A DNA stretch of 64,000 nucleotides, taken from contig CAVSNQ010000013.1 in assembly GCA_963729365.1 (NCBI GenBank), positions 806,001 through 870,000 on the forward strand, given 5' to 3'. The translations under genes and the position numbers were made by a program. Each line of letters opens with the position of its first letter. Position 1 is the stretch's first letter. The notes below the pieces were generated by a model. That model ran no database searches, had not been told where the DNA came from, and saw nothing but the letters and a program-made list of their open reading frames with translations. Source of the stretch: JASHPR01 sp963729365 (GTDB taxonomy: Bacteria > Actinomycetota > Actinomycetes > Streptosporangiales > Streptosporangiaceae). Below, piece after piece: positions 16,532-25,748 of this stretch.

Positions 16532-18259
16532 ATGCCGGTCATCGCCGGGGTGGACGTCGGCAACGCCACAACCGAGGTCGCGGTGCTGGCCGGAAACCGG
16601 CTGCTCGGCGCGGACCGGCTGCCGACCAGGGGCCGCAAGGGCTCCGCGGAGTCGCTGCGCGCCGCCGCCGCCCTGGTCCGCCGGCTGGAGCGGCGCCATG
16701 GCTGGCGGGTGGACGAGGCGAGCATCGCGCCGCTGCGGCCGGTGCAGACCACCACCGTGGCCGCCGCCCCGGTCGCGCCGCGGACCGGACGGCTCCGCCT
16801 GCTCGCCGCCGGGGTGGCCACGCCGGGGGGCAGCGGCGGGTGCGTAGGGGTCCCGTTGTGGCTGGACCGGCCGTTCCCGGCAGAACCGTCAGCGGGCCCG
16901 TTCGTCGCGGTCATCCCGACCGGACTCGGCTACGCCCGGGCCGCAGAGCGGCTGCGCGGCTTGGCCGGAGCCGGGCTACCGGTCGCGGCGGTGCTGGTGG
17001 CGGGCGACGAAGGGGTGCTCATCGCCAACCGCATCGAGGCCCGGATACCCGTGATCGACCAGGTGGATGTGGCCGGGGCGGCGCCGTGCTCGCTGATCGC
17101 AGTCGAGGTCCGGGCCCCCGGGCAGCCGCTCACGCTGCTCGGCGACCCGGTGGCGCTGGCCGCGGCGTTCGCGCTCGGTGACGGCGAGGCCGGCGACGCG
17201 GTCACGCTGTCCCGGTCGCTGGTCGACTACTCCAACGCGGTGGTCGGGCTCGCTAGCGCCGCCGCGGACGCCGCGCGGCCCGGGCCGGCTTCGACCCTCG
17301 CCGAGCCCGAGCCCTGGGTGGTCGCGGGCGGGGAGCGGCTGACACTGCGGGAGGTCTGTGCGCTGCTGCCGGACTGGCCGGTCGGCGCGGTCAGCGCCGT
17401 CAGCGCCGGGGCCGCCGCTGAAGAGGTGGACGACTTGTTCGCGGTGGACCTCGCCGCCGTGGCGGACGCGGCGACCGCGCGGCGGGGCAGCCTGCGCCGG
17501 GCGGTGGTGGCCGCCGCACTGCACCGCCTGCCGGATGGCGCCGACCAGGCCGGCCAGCTCGCGGAACTGCTGGGCTGCCCGGTCCGCTGCACGTCGACCG
17601 AGCCGGCCGCGGCGCGTGCCGGGGCGCTCACCACCCCCGGCGCCAGGCCGGACGCGGTCGTGGTGGACGTGGGCGCCGGCACGATCGACGCCATCGCCCC
17701 CGATGCCGAGGTCGTGGCGGCCGGGGCCGGCGACCTGCTCACCGTGGCGGTCGCGCAGACGCTGGGGATTTCCCTGGCGGCGGCGGAGTGGGTCAAGCGG
17801 GGCCCGTGCCTGAGGGTGGACGGGGCCCAGCGGTTCGAGGCCGAGGACGGCAGCCACGGCTTCCTCGACCGGCCGGCCCCGGCGGCGGCGGCCGGCACGC
17901 TCGCCGTGCACGGCCCCGCCGGGCTGCTGTCGTTCGACCGCGGCCGCAGCCCGGCGGAATGGCGGGCGGTCCGGCTGCGGCTGAAGCAGGCGGTCTTCGC
18001 GGCGAACCTGCGCCGCGCCCTAGCCGGGCGCGCGGACAGCGCGGCGCAGATCCTGATCGTCGGCGGGCCGGCGGCGGACGAGGAGCTGACCGGGGTGCTG
18101 CTGCGTTCCGTTCCGCCCGGCGTGGCGGTCGGCCGGGGCAACGTCGGCGGCACGCTCGCCGGGCCGTCGGCCGGCCACCGCTACGCGGCGGCGCTCGGCC
18201 TGGCCATGGCCGCCGGCGGCGGATCTGCCGCCGGCCGGGCGGCTCACGAAGATTGGTGA
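16532..18259 (+). CDS. pduG: Diol dehydratase reactivase, large (ATPase) subunit
   Basis: 575 residues, ATG at 16532. Chaperone-like ATPase of the DdrA/PduG family: N-terminal phosphate-binding GVDVGNATTEVAVL, conserved VAGDEGVLIANRIEARIPVIDQV, second phosphate motif VVVDVGAGTIDAI and C-terminal VGGPAADEEL and GRGNVGG segments. It releases damaged cobalamin from the inactivated dehydratase. The partner small subunit (PduH/DdrB) is not found next to it or elsewhere in this window. Last gene of the BMC operon; the following 130 bp contain no gene. A mainly alpha-helical Ala-rich insertion is usual for GC-rich homologues. Confidence 0.9.
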   Translation: MPVIAGVDVGNATTEVAVLAGNRLLGADRLPTRGRKGSAESLRAAAALVRRLERRHGWRVDEASIAPLRPVQTTTVAAAPVAPRTGRLRLLAAGVATPGGSGGCVGVPLWLDRPFPAEPSAGPFVAVIPTGLGYARAAERLRGLAGAGLPVAAVLVAGDEGVLIANRIEARIPVIDQVDVAGAAPCSLIAVEVRAPGQPLTLLGDPVALAAAFALGDGEAGDAVTLSRSLVDYSNAVVGLASAAADAARPGPASTLAEPEPWVVAGGERLTLREVCALLPDWPVGAVSAVSAGAAAEEVDDLFAVDLAAVADAATARRGSLRRAVVAAALHRLPDGADQAGQLAELLGCPVRCTSTEPAAARAGALTTPGARPDAVVVDVGAGTIDAIAPDAEVVAAGAGDLLTVAVAQTLGISLAAAEWVKRGPCLRVDGAQRFEAEDGSHGFLDRPAPAAAAGTLAVHGPAGLLSFDRGRSPAEWRAVRLRLKQAVFAANLRRALAGRADSAAQILIVGGPAADEELTGVLLRSVPPGVAVGRGNVGGTLAGPSAGHRYAAALGLAMAAGGGSAAGRAAHEDW

Positions 18260-18390
18260 TCTCTGCGGACGCTGCCTCCCCAGCCCGGCCTGCTGCCCAT
18301 CCGGACCGCTGACCGAGACCGGTTAAGCCGCCCGGGGAGCCGCGGTTGTTCAGTGGCGCCCCTGGGGCGGGCGCCGGTAGCCTCTCCCCG

Positions 18391-19299
18391 GTGAGCAGGA
18401 TCTCAGTCGTGGGCGTTCCGAGCAGCGCGGCCAGCTACGCGGCCGGCCAGGACCTGGCGCCTGCGGCGTTGCGCTCGGCCGGCCTGATCGAACAGCTCAC
18501 CGCCTCCGGGCTCGAGGTGCATGACGACGGGGACCTGCCGCACCAGGCCTGGAGCCCGGACCGGGATCACCCGCTGGCCCAGAACGCCGGCCAGGCGACG
18601 GTGTCCGTGCAGCAGCTAGCGGACCGGCTCGACCCGCTGCTGGCGCGCGGCGACCTTGCCCTGGTGCTCGGCGGGAACTGCACCATCGCGCTCGGGGTCG
18701 TGGCGGCACTGCGGCGCCTGGGCGCCGGGGCGCCGGGATTGCTGTACCTCGACCGCCATTACGACCTCAACACCCCCGAAAGCACCACCGACGGGGCTCT
18801 GGACTGGATGGGGCTAGCGCACGCGCTGGCCCTGCCGGGCTGCCTGGACACCCTGACCGGCGCGTTCGGGCGGCCGCCGCTGCTCGAGGCGGACCAGGTG
18901 GCCTGGCTCGGGGTCGAGCCCCGGCTGGCCACGCCGTGGGAGCGCGAGCAGGCCGGCCGGCTCGCCTTGCACGTCACCACCAGCCAGGCGCTCGCCGCCG
19001 GTCCGGCCGCCACCGCCCTGACCGCGCTCAGCCAGCTTCCTGCGGGGCCGCTCGCCCTGCACCTCGACGTCGACGTCCTGGACTTCATCGATGCCCCGCT
19101 GGCGGAGAACACCGACTGCCGCAACACGGGCCCTACCCTCGACCAGGTCACCGAGGCGCTCACGGCGGCGGCCCGGGATCGGCGGATGCGAGCGCTGTCG
19201 ATCGGAGAGCTCAACCCGACCCGCTGCGCCGGGGACCCTGACGCGCTTCCCCGCTTCGTGACCAGCATCGCCCGCATACTCGCAGCCACGACTCACTGA
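18391..19299 (+). CDS. Arginase/agmatinase-fold protein with atypical first metal ligand
   Basis: 302 residues from the GTG at 18391 (a TTG at 18346 is in frame but gives a non-native Gly/Ser-rich start). Ureohydrolase fold: LALVLGGNCTIALG replaces the usual GGDHS motif, LYLDRHYDLNTPE corresponds to DAHxDxNTP, and ALHLDVDVLDF holds the DxD ligand pair. Thus the His ligand of metal A is Cys97. Arginase-family enzymes hydrolyse guanidino or formimino groups with two Mn ions. The altered site makes the activity uncertain. It follows the BMC operon on the same strand after a 130-bp gap, so cotranscription is possible but not shown. Confidence 0.75.
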   Translation: MSRISVVGVPSSAASYAAGQDLAPAALRSAGLIEQLTASGLEVHDDGDLPHQAWSPDRDHPLAQNAGQATVSVQQLADRLDPLLARGDLALVLGGNCTIALGVVAALRRLGAGAPGLLYLDRHYDLNTPESTTDGALDWMGLAHALALPGCLDTLTGAFGRPPLLEADQVAWLGVEPRLATPWEREQAGRLALHVTTSQALAAGPAATALTALSQLPAGPLALHLDVDVLDFIDAPLAENTDCRNTGPTLDQVTEALTAAARDRRMRALSIGELNPTRCAGDPDALPRFVTSIARILAATTH

Positions 19300-19413
19300 T
19301 CAGCAAAGCTGCGACGGCAATGACTGACCCGGAACCGGGAGGAGCTACCGGCGGGCTCGGCTCGGCCACGTCGCCACCGCCGTCGGGCCTGCCTGTGGTC
19401 ATGCGGGCCACCG

Positions 19414-22391
19414 ATGATGCTGTTCACCTCTAGGGGGCCGACGGCTCCCGGTTATGGTTGCCTGGTGGGGGGTGCGCACGGCGGGGCCACTGGACCGATG
19501 GTAGGCCGTGACCGCGAGCTGGCTCGGGTCATGCTGCTGCTGGATGATGCCCTGGCGGGTGGCGGCCGTCTGGTGCTGTGCACGGGTGAGGCTGGGATCG
19601 GGAAGACCCGGCTGGCGGAGGAGGCCGCCGCGTCCGCCGCTGCGAGGGGCGTGCCGGTCGCGTGGGCCCGGGCGGCCGACCGGGACAGCCTGCCGCCGTA
19701 CGGCCTGTGGCGGCTGGTGCTGGATGAGCCCGCCGTCCGGGCCGCCGATGACGACCCTTCCGGCGTGGGCCTGTGGCCGCGCGTCTTCGGTGACGCCGAA
19801 CGCCCGGCGCTAGCTGATGGCGCCGATTCCGGCAGCGCCCAGCGGTTCGCGATGTTCGCGGAGGTTCGCAGGCGGCTGGCGCAGGCGGCCAGGCCGAGCG
19901 GGTTGCTGCTGGTGCTCGATGATCTGCAGTGGGCGGACGAGGCGTCGGCGGTCTTGCTCGAAGATGTCGTGCGCCAGCTGCGAGGGACGCTCATCCTGGT
20001 GCTGGCGACCTACCGGGAGTCGGCGACCTCCGGTGGCACGAGCGCCGGGCTGCTGCCGCGTCTGTCGGCGGATGCCAACACCGAACGGGTGGACCTTCGT
20101 GGCCTGGCCGCCGGCGCGGTCGGGGATATGCTGCTCGCCGCCGGGCTGCCGGCCTCGGCCGACCAGGCCGGCCAGGTGCACTCCGAAACGGGAGGCAACC
20201 CGTTCCTGGTCCGCGAGCTGGCCCGCACGCTCGCCGAGCAGCGGCGCGGCGGGCCGGTACCGGTGCCGGTGCCGGGACGGGTGGCGGAGGCGACGGCCCA
20301 CCGGCTGGCGCAGCTGTCGGATCCCGCCCGGGCTCTGGTGCAGACCGCCGCCGTGGCAGGTAACAGCTTCTCGGCCGGCGTAGTGGCCAGGATCCTGGAC
20401 GTACCAGTGCTTGCCCTGCTCGGCCCGCTGGACGAGTGCCGGGCCGCCGGGTTCCTGGTGGCCGGGGACCGTCCCGGTGATCACCGGTTCTCGCACGCGC
20501 TGGTCCGCTCGGCGGTAGCCGCCCGGCTGAGCGCCGCGGAGCAACGGCGGCTGCACGCCGCCGCGGCGGACGCGATCGAGGCTCTCTACGAGGGGCAGCT
20601 GGATCTGCACCTGGCTGAGGTCGCCCGGCACCGGGTCGAGGCATCGCTGCCCGATGACCGGGCGGAGGCGGTAGCGGCGTGTGAGGCGGCCGCCGGCGTG
20701 GCGGCGCAGTCGCTGGCGTTCGAGGAGGCCGTTCGCCTGTACCGGCAGGCGCTGTCGGTCGGCGAAGGGGAGATCGGCGAGAACGACCGCTCCCGGCTTG
20801 AGCTCGCCCTGGCGGCGGCCCTGCACCGCAGCGGGGACCTGCCCGGATCGCAGGAGATGGCCGCCGGAGTCGGCCGGCGCGCCGAGCGCCGGCGTGACCG
20901 GGGGTTGCTGGCCCGCACGGCGCTGGTCATGGAGGCCACCGGCGTACCGGAATGGGACGGGGAGATCTGCCGCATCTGCGAGCAGGCCCTGGCCGGGGAA
21001 GACCTTCCTGATGGTCTGCGGGCCCGGGTCTCGTCGCGGTACGCGCAGGCGCTGGTGTACCGCGGCGAGTACGACCGGGCGGGACAGGTCAGCCGGGACG
21101 CGCTGGCCGCTGCCGGATCGGCGGGGGACCCGGTCGCGCTCGTGGACGCGCTCCATGCCCGCCAGCTGGCCTGCTGCGCCCCGGACGGAGTAGCCGAACG
21201 GGCCGTGCTGGCGGGCCGGATGCTGGAGGCCGCCGACGCCGCGGGCAGCGCCTGGCTCGAGATGTGGGGCCGGCTGTGGCGGATCGACACCCTGTTTGAG
21301 ACGGGTCAGCTGAGAAGCGTCCGGCGCGAGCTCGCCGACCTCGAAGTCTGCGTGGATCGGCTCCCCGGCCCGCTCGCCCGATGGCACTTCTTGGAGACCT
21401 CGGCGACGCTCGCGCTGGCGACCGGGCGCTTCACCGAGGCGACGCAGCTGGCCTGGCACGCGTTCAAGGTGTTCAGCGACATGGGACACCCGGTCGCGTT
21501 CGGCGGCTGCTCAGTGATCCTCGGCCAGGCGGGCCTGCACATCGGGTTCGGCAGATCCGGTCTGATCGAGCTATGGGACCAGATCCCCGCGCACCTGCGG
21601 CCGGATGCCGTGGACACCACCCGCGGCGTCGGCACCGTCTTCCCCGCGCTTACCCTCGCGCTGATCCGCCTGCACCAGGGTGACCGCGCCGCCGCTGAGG
21701 CCGCCTATGCGCAGGCCTGCCGGTCCGGTCCTGGACGCCGGTACCGGCGATGCGCATGGCGGCCTGGGCGCACGGGCTTGCGGTCGCCATCCGCCTCGGC
21801 CGGATGGAGGACATCGAGTTCCTGGCGGCGCGGTTCGAGCCGTTCCGCGGCCAGCACGTCGCGAACGGCGCCGGACCCGGGGTTTACCTGGGCCCGATCG
21901 AGCTGCCGCTCGGACAGGCGGCCGCCGCGCTGGGCCATCTCGACCCGGCGGTTGAAGACCTGCAGACGGCGGCCTCGATCTGCGACGCCAACGGCGCCCG
22001 CGGCTGCGCCGTGCAAGCCCGCGTCGAACTCGCCGCCGCGCTCACCCGCCGGCAGGCGACCGGCGACCGGGACGAGGCGCTGGCCGTGCTGGCCGCCGCC
22101 GCGCGCGAGGCCGAACAGCTCGGGATGGTCCCATTCACCGAATGGATCGGACAGCTGCAAGCCCAGCTGACGACCGCGCCGGCCGGCGACTCACCCCTCA
22201 GCTCCCGCGAGCTCGAGGTGGCCCGGCTGGTCGGGCAGGGACTGACCAACAAGCAGATCGGCCAGACCCTGTACGTCTCCGAGCGGACGGCCGAGAACCA
22301 CGTCCAGCACATCCTGACCAAGCTCGGGCTCCGCAACCGCAGCCAGATCGCCGCCTGGGCCGGCGGCGGGCATGACGCCAGCCGTCTATGA
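19414..22391 (+). pseudogene. LuxR-family regulator with AAA ATPase domain, frameshifted near 21720
   Basis: Large LAL/MalT-type regulator in two frames. The first frame, likely from ATG 19498 (MVGRDRELARVMLLLDDAL; ATG 19414 is an alternative), has Walker A GEAGIGKTRL, Walker B LLLVLDDLQWAD and a long helical-repeat region. It leaves frame after AAAEAAYAQAC (about 21715). The second frame continues with MRMAAWAHGLAVAIRLGRMEDI and ends with the LuxR helix-turn-helix SSRELEVARLVGQGLTNKQIGQTLYVSERTAENHVQHILTKLG cut here as two pieces of one motif, residues about 145-190 of that frame. A one-base indel between 21711 and 21735 reconciles both. Either a pseudogene or a sequencing error. Target genes unknown. 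Confidence 0.8.
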
Positions 22392-22506
22392 GTACCCAGG
22401 CCGACGGCGAATGAGTACTCCAGTGAGTGATTCCCCGGATGGCCGGACCCGGGCTTTCCCGTAGCGTCCTTCCTGCCAGCACAAACTCAGGAAAGGCAGG
22501 ACGAAC

Positions 22507-22791
22507 ATGGCACACATCCACATCGCGGCGACGCCCGGGGTCACGATCGACGGCTTCCGCGCGGTCGCCGCCAAGCACAACCCGCCCCAGGACATCGACG
22601 GCCTGCTCGCCTGGGCGGCCGGCACGGACGAGAACGGGCTCCACGTCGTGACCGTGTGGCAGTCCAAGGCCCACATGGACCGGTGGTCAGCCGAGCAGCT
22701 CTTCCCCGCGTTCCAGTCGCTCGGCATGACCGATGTGGCGTCGAACATGGAGTTCACCGAGTACGACGCGGACGAACTGTACATCCGCTGA
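22507..22791 (+). CDS. Small protein resembling an antibiotic-biosynthesis-monooxygenase/dimeric alpha-beta barrel
   Basis: 94 residues, ATG with GGAAAGG about 10 nt upstream. The pattern MAHIHIAATPGVTIDGFRAVAAKHN, HVVTVWQSKAHMDRWSAEQLFPAFQ and a final NMEFTEYDADELYI fits ferredoxin-like dimeric alpha/beta-barrel proteins, in which a beta strand with VVTVWQSKxxMDRW is characteristic. Such proteins are either small monooxygenases or stress-responsive homodimers. No catalytic residue can be identified with confidence. It is a stand-alone gene downstream of the disrupted LuxR-type regulator. Confidence 0.65.
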   Translation: MAHIHIAATPGVTIDGFRAVAAKHNPPQDIDGLLAWAAGTDENGLHVVTVWQSKAHMDRWSAEQLFPAFQSLGMTDVASNMEFTEYDADELYIR

Positions 22792-23062
22792 GCAGCGGAC
22801 CCAGATGGCGCGTCGCACCCCGGCATCGAGCAGCGACGATCCCCTGGCCGCCGGTGCATCCGGCGGCCAGGGAATCCCTCCCGGACATCACCCCGCCTGA
22901 GGCAGGCACGCCCGGCACCAGGAGCAGGCCAATCGCCCGTCTGCCCCGGGAGTTTTCGGAGGCGGTATGCGGGCCGCCACTGGTGCGGGCCGGAGTTGGG
23001 AGACGGGCCGGCCAGTGGCCCGGCTGGGCCAAGGCCCAGCACAGAGGCATATTCTGCGTCTC

Positions 23063-23275
23063 ATGCCTGAACGGCCGCCTAATGCTGCGTGGCTGAAGCT
23101 GGGTGCGGAGCCAGGGCTCTGCGGAGCCTGCAGGCATGCGAAGCTCAACGAGACACAGCGGGGCACCGCCTACCTCCGCTGCACACGCGCCGCATGGGAC
23201 GTCGCCCTTTCCCGTTACCCGCGTCTCCCAGTCACGCAGTGCGGAGGATTTGAGCGGCGCGAGGAGAAGCCCTAG
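23063..23275 (+). CDS. Small Cys-containing actinobacterial protein of unknown function
   Basis: 70 residues from ATG 23063. Composition and pattern match a common small actinobacterial family: GLCGACRHAKLNETQRG, then YLRCTRAAWD and RYPRLPVTQCGGFE. Four cysteines (CxxC plus two single Cys) could bind a metal ion. The frame extends upstream but without coding character. Function unknown. It lies just upstream of the MarR-type operator. Confidence 0.65.
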   Translation: MPERPPNAAWLKLGAEPGLCGACRHAKLNETQRGTAYLRCTRAAWDVALSRYPRLPVTQCGGFERREEKP

Positions 23276-23337
23276 GGCCGGGTGGGTCGGACCGATACGG
23301 GGCCCATCGAGGAGATGATGGACGGCGAATCATCACT

Positions 23338-23388
23338 CTGAGATAACAGAGATTTATGTTATCTCAGGATTGTGTGTATGATGGTGGC
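23338..23388 (+). promoter_or_regulatory. Perfect operator palindrome and leaderless promoter of the MarR/ABC operon
   Basis: An 11-bp perfect inverted repeat CTGAGATAACA (23338-23348) / TGTTATCTCAG (23357-23367) with an 8-nt spacer. A TATGAT -10 hexamer lies at 23377-23382, placing a likely transcription start at or next to the ATG at 23389, so the mRNA may be leaderless. The right arm covers the -35 position. This strongly suggests autorepression by the regulator encoded immediately downstream. Confidence 0.75.
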
Positions 23389-23910
23389 ATGCCGAGTGAC
23401 GCTGAGATCACGTTTGCCGACCATGCCGGGCGCTTCTATGCCCGGCGCTTCGCGATGGCCCCGATGGTGGGCCGGCTGATCGGGTACCTGGCGGTGTGCG
23501 ACCCGCGCGAGCAGAGCATCGGCGAGCTGGCCGACGCCCTGCTGGCGAGCCGGAGCGCGATCGCCGGCGCGGTGAACACATTGGAGAACCTCGGGCTCAT
23601 CCGGCGCTCCCGGACGGCGGGCGAGCGGATGGACCGGGTACGCATCGACATGTCGTCGTCCCACGCGATGGGCTTCGACGTCTCCGAGTACCGGGAGATG
23701 GCCGACCTGGCCCGAGAGGGTCTGTGTCTGCTGGCCGAGGCGCCACCTGAGCGGAAAGCGATCTTGCTGGAGTGGGCGGCATTCTCCGACTTCCTGGCCG
23801 GGCGGCTCCCGGTCTTGGAGCAGGAGTGGATCGCGCAGCGGGAGGCGCTGCGGGCCGCGGGCGAGCTTCCCGCCGACTCGGCCACACGGCAAGGAGGGAG
23901 AAGGCCATGA
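23389..23910 (+). CDS. MarR/GbsR-like winged-helix transcriptional regulator
   Basis: 173 residues from ATG 23389. A start at 23356 would fall inside the operator palindrome and is less likely. Winged helix: IGYLAVCDPREQSIGELADALLASRSAIAGAVNTLENLGLIRRSR, with wing GERMDRVRID. The C-terminal helices (LAREGLCLLAEAPPERKAILLEWAAFSDFLAG) suit dimerisation. It heads a three-gene operon with an ABC exporter and overlaps the ATPase gene by 4 bp (ATGA). The likely role is repression of the exporter and relief by an exported compound. Confidence 0.85.
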   Translation: MPSDAEITFADHAGRFYARRFAMAPMVGRLIGYLAVCDPREQSIGELADALLASRSAIAGAVNTLENLGLIRRSRTAGERMDRVRIDMSSSHAMGFDVSEYREMADLAREGLCLLAEAPPERKAILLEWAAFSDFLAGRLPVLEQEWIAQREALRAAGELPADSATRQGGRRP

Positions 23911-24893
23911 CAAGCGTGTCTGCCGCGCCGGGGATCGAGGCTCGGGACGTGTGCAAGTCGTTCGGCGACCATGTGGCGCTCGACAAGGTGAGCCTGGCCG
24001 TGGCGGAGGGCACGATCCTGGCGCTTCTCGGCCCCAACGGGGCCGGCAAGACCACGATGGTCCGGATCCTGTCCACCCTGATCTCGGCCGATGCCGGCTC
24101 TATGCGCATCTCCGGTCACGACGTGGTCACCGACCCCGATGGGGTGCGGGCCGTCATCGGGGTCACCGGTCAGTTTTCAGCGGTGGACAACCTGCTCACC
24201 GGCGCCGAGAACCTGCAGTTGATGGCGGACCTTCGCCACCTCGGCCGCGAGGCTGGACGGCGGCGGGTGGCCGAGTTGCTGGAGCAGTTCGACCTCACCG
24301 ACGCCGCTCACAAGCTGCTTTCGGCCTACTCGGGCGGGATGCGACGACGGCTCGACTTGGCGATGACCCTCGTCGGTAAGCCCCGGGTGATTTTCCTCGA
24401 CGAGCCCACCACCGGCTTGGATCCGCGCAGCCGTCGCACCATGTGGCAGATCGTCCGCGAGCTGGCCTCCGCCGGGGTCACCGTCCTGCTCACCACCCAG
24501 TACCTGGACGAGGCGGACCAGCTGGCCGACCGGATCGCGGTGCTCGACCAGGGCAGGATCGTCGCCGAAGGAACCCCGGCCGAGTTGAAGAGCCGCATTC
24601 CAGGCGGCCACGTCCGACTCCACTTCGCCGATCGCCACCTGCTGCACTCGGCGGCCGAACTCCTCGAGGCGGCTGCTCCCGACCAGGACCAGCTTGTCCT
24701 CCAGGTCCCGGCCGACGGCACCATCGACTCGCTCCGCGAGCTGCTCGACGAGCTGCACGAAGCCCGTATCTCCGTCGAACGGCTGTCGATCCATACCCCG
24801 GATCTCGACGACGTGTTCTTCGCCGTCACCGGCAGCCACGTCACCGCGCAGCTCAACGCAGACCCCGCACCACAAGGAGTACCGCTGTCATGA
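23907..24893 (+). CDS. DrrA-type ABC transporter ATP-binding protein
   Basis: 328 residues, ATG 23907 with AAGGAGGGAGAAGG upstream. Full ABC ATPase: Walker A GPNGAGKTT, Q-loop VTGQFSAVDN, signature SAYSGGMRRRLDLAM, Walker B VIFLDEPTTGLDP and H-loop-region LLTTQYLDEAD. The C-terminal ~90 residues form the domain typical of daunorubicin-resistance type DrrA proteins. The switch histidine is replaced by Gln (TTQYLDEA), which is normal for this subfamily. Pairs with the permease encoded downstream (4-bp overlap). The substrate is probably a drug or lipid. Confidence 0.93.
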   Translation: MTSVSAAPGIEARDVCKSFGDHVALDKVSLAVAEGTILALLGPNGAGKTTMVRILSTLISADAGSMRISGHDVVTDPDGVRAVIGVTGQFSAVDNLLTGAENLQLMADLRHLGREAGRRRVAELLEQFDLTDAAHKLLSAYSGGMRRRLDLAMTLVGKPRVIFLDEPTTGLDPRSRRTMWQIVRELASAGVTVLLTTQYLDEADQLADRIAVLDQGRIVAEGTPAELKSRIPGGHVRLHFADRHLLHSAAELLEAAAPDQDQLVLQVPADGTIDSLRELLDELHEARISVERLSIHTPDLDDVFFAVTGSHVTAQLNADPAPQGVPLS

Positions 24894-25687
24894 CCACGCT
24901 CGCCTACACGCTCAGCGACTCACGGGTCATGCTGCGCCGCAACCTCAAACATCAGCTCCGCTACCCGTCCATGACCGTGATGCTCATCGGCATACCGATC
25001 GTGCTCTTGCTGCTGTTCGTCTACGTCTTCGGCGGACAACTCGGTGCCGGGCTCGGCGCCCACCAGGGGCGCGGCGCCTACCTCAACTACGTGGTGCCAG
25101 GGTTGTTGCTCATCACCGTCGCCTCAGCCATCCAGGGCACCTCGATCATGGTCGCCATGGACATGACCGGCGGCATCATCGACCGGTTCCGCACCATGGC
25201 CATCGCCCGCGCGTCCGTCCTCACCGGCCACGTACTCGGCAGCCTGATCCAAATCCTGGCCGCCATCGCCATCCTCATCGGGGTCGCCTTCGGCCTCGGA
25301 TTCCGCTCTGCTGCCGGACCGCTCCACTGGCTGGCCGCGATCGGGATACTGGCCCTGTTCGCCTTCGCGCTGATCTGGCTGGCCGTCGCGCTCGGGCTGG
25401 CCGCCAAGAGTGTCGAGACGGCCAGCAATACTCCGATGATCCTGTTCTTGCTGCTGTTCCTCAGCAGCGGTTTCGTGTCCACGGCCACCATGCCGACGGG
25501 CCTGCGCCAGTTCGCCGAGTACCAGCCGTTCACCCCCGTCGCCGACACCGTACGGGGCCTGCTCGGCGGCGCCGCGGTCGGCGACCACGCCATCGCCGCC
25601 ATCGCGTGGAGCATCGGCATCGCCGTCGTGGCCTACCTCTGGGCCATCCGCCTCTACAACCGGCGCCGAGCAGCCGAGCCAAAGTGA
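24890..25687 (+). CDS. DrrB-type ABC-2 transporter permease
   Basis: 265 residues, ATG in an ATGA overlap. Six hydrophobic segments, starting with MTVMLIGIPIVLLLLFVYVFGG and including PGLLLITVASAIQGT. ABC-2 signature around MDMTGGIIDRFRTMAIARASVLTGHVLGSL and the terminal SSGFVSTATMPTGLRQFAEYQPFTPVADTVRG. Forms the membrane part of the exporter with the preceding ATPase. End of the operon. No terminator hairpin was recognised in the following 60 bp. Confidence 0.92.
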   Translation: MTTLAYTLSDSRVMLRRNLKHQLRYPSMTVMLIGIPIVLLLLFVYVFGGQLGAGLGAHQGRGAYLNYVVPGLLLITVASAIQGTSIMVAMDMTGGIIDRFRTMAIARASVLTGHVLGSLIQILAAIAILIGVAFGLGFRSAAGPLHWLAAIGILALFAFALIWLAVALGLAAKSVETASNTPMILFLLLFLSSGFVSTATMPTGLRQFAEYQPFTPVADTVRGLLGGAAVGDHAIAAIAWSIGIAVVAYLWAIRLYNRRRAAEPK

Positions 25688-25748
25688 GCGGAGACAGCAC
25701 AGCGCGGTGGCTGAGCACGGCGCGGCGTGTCACCCCGAGCAGCTGGAT

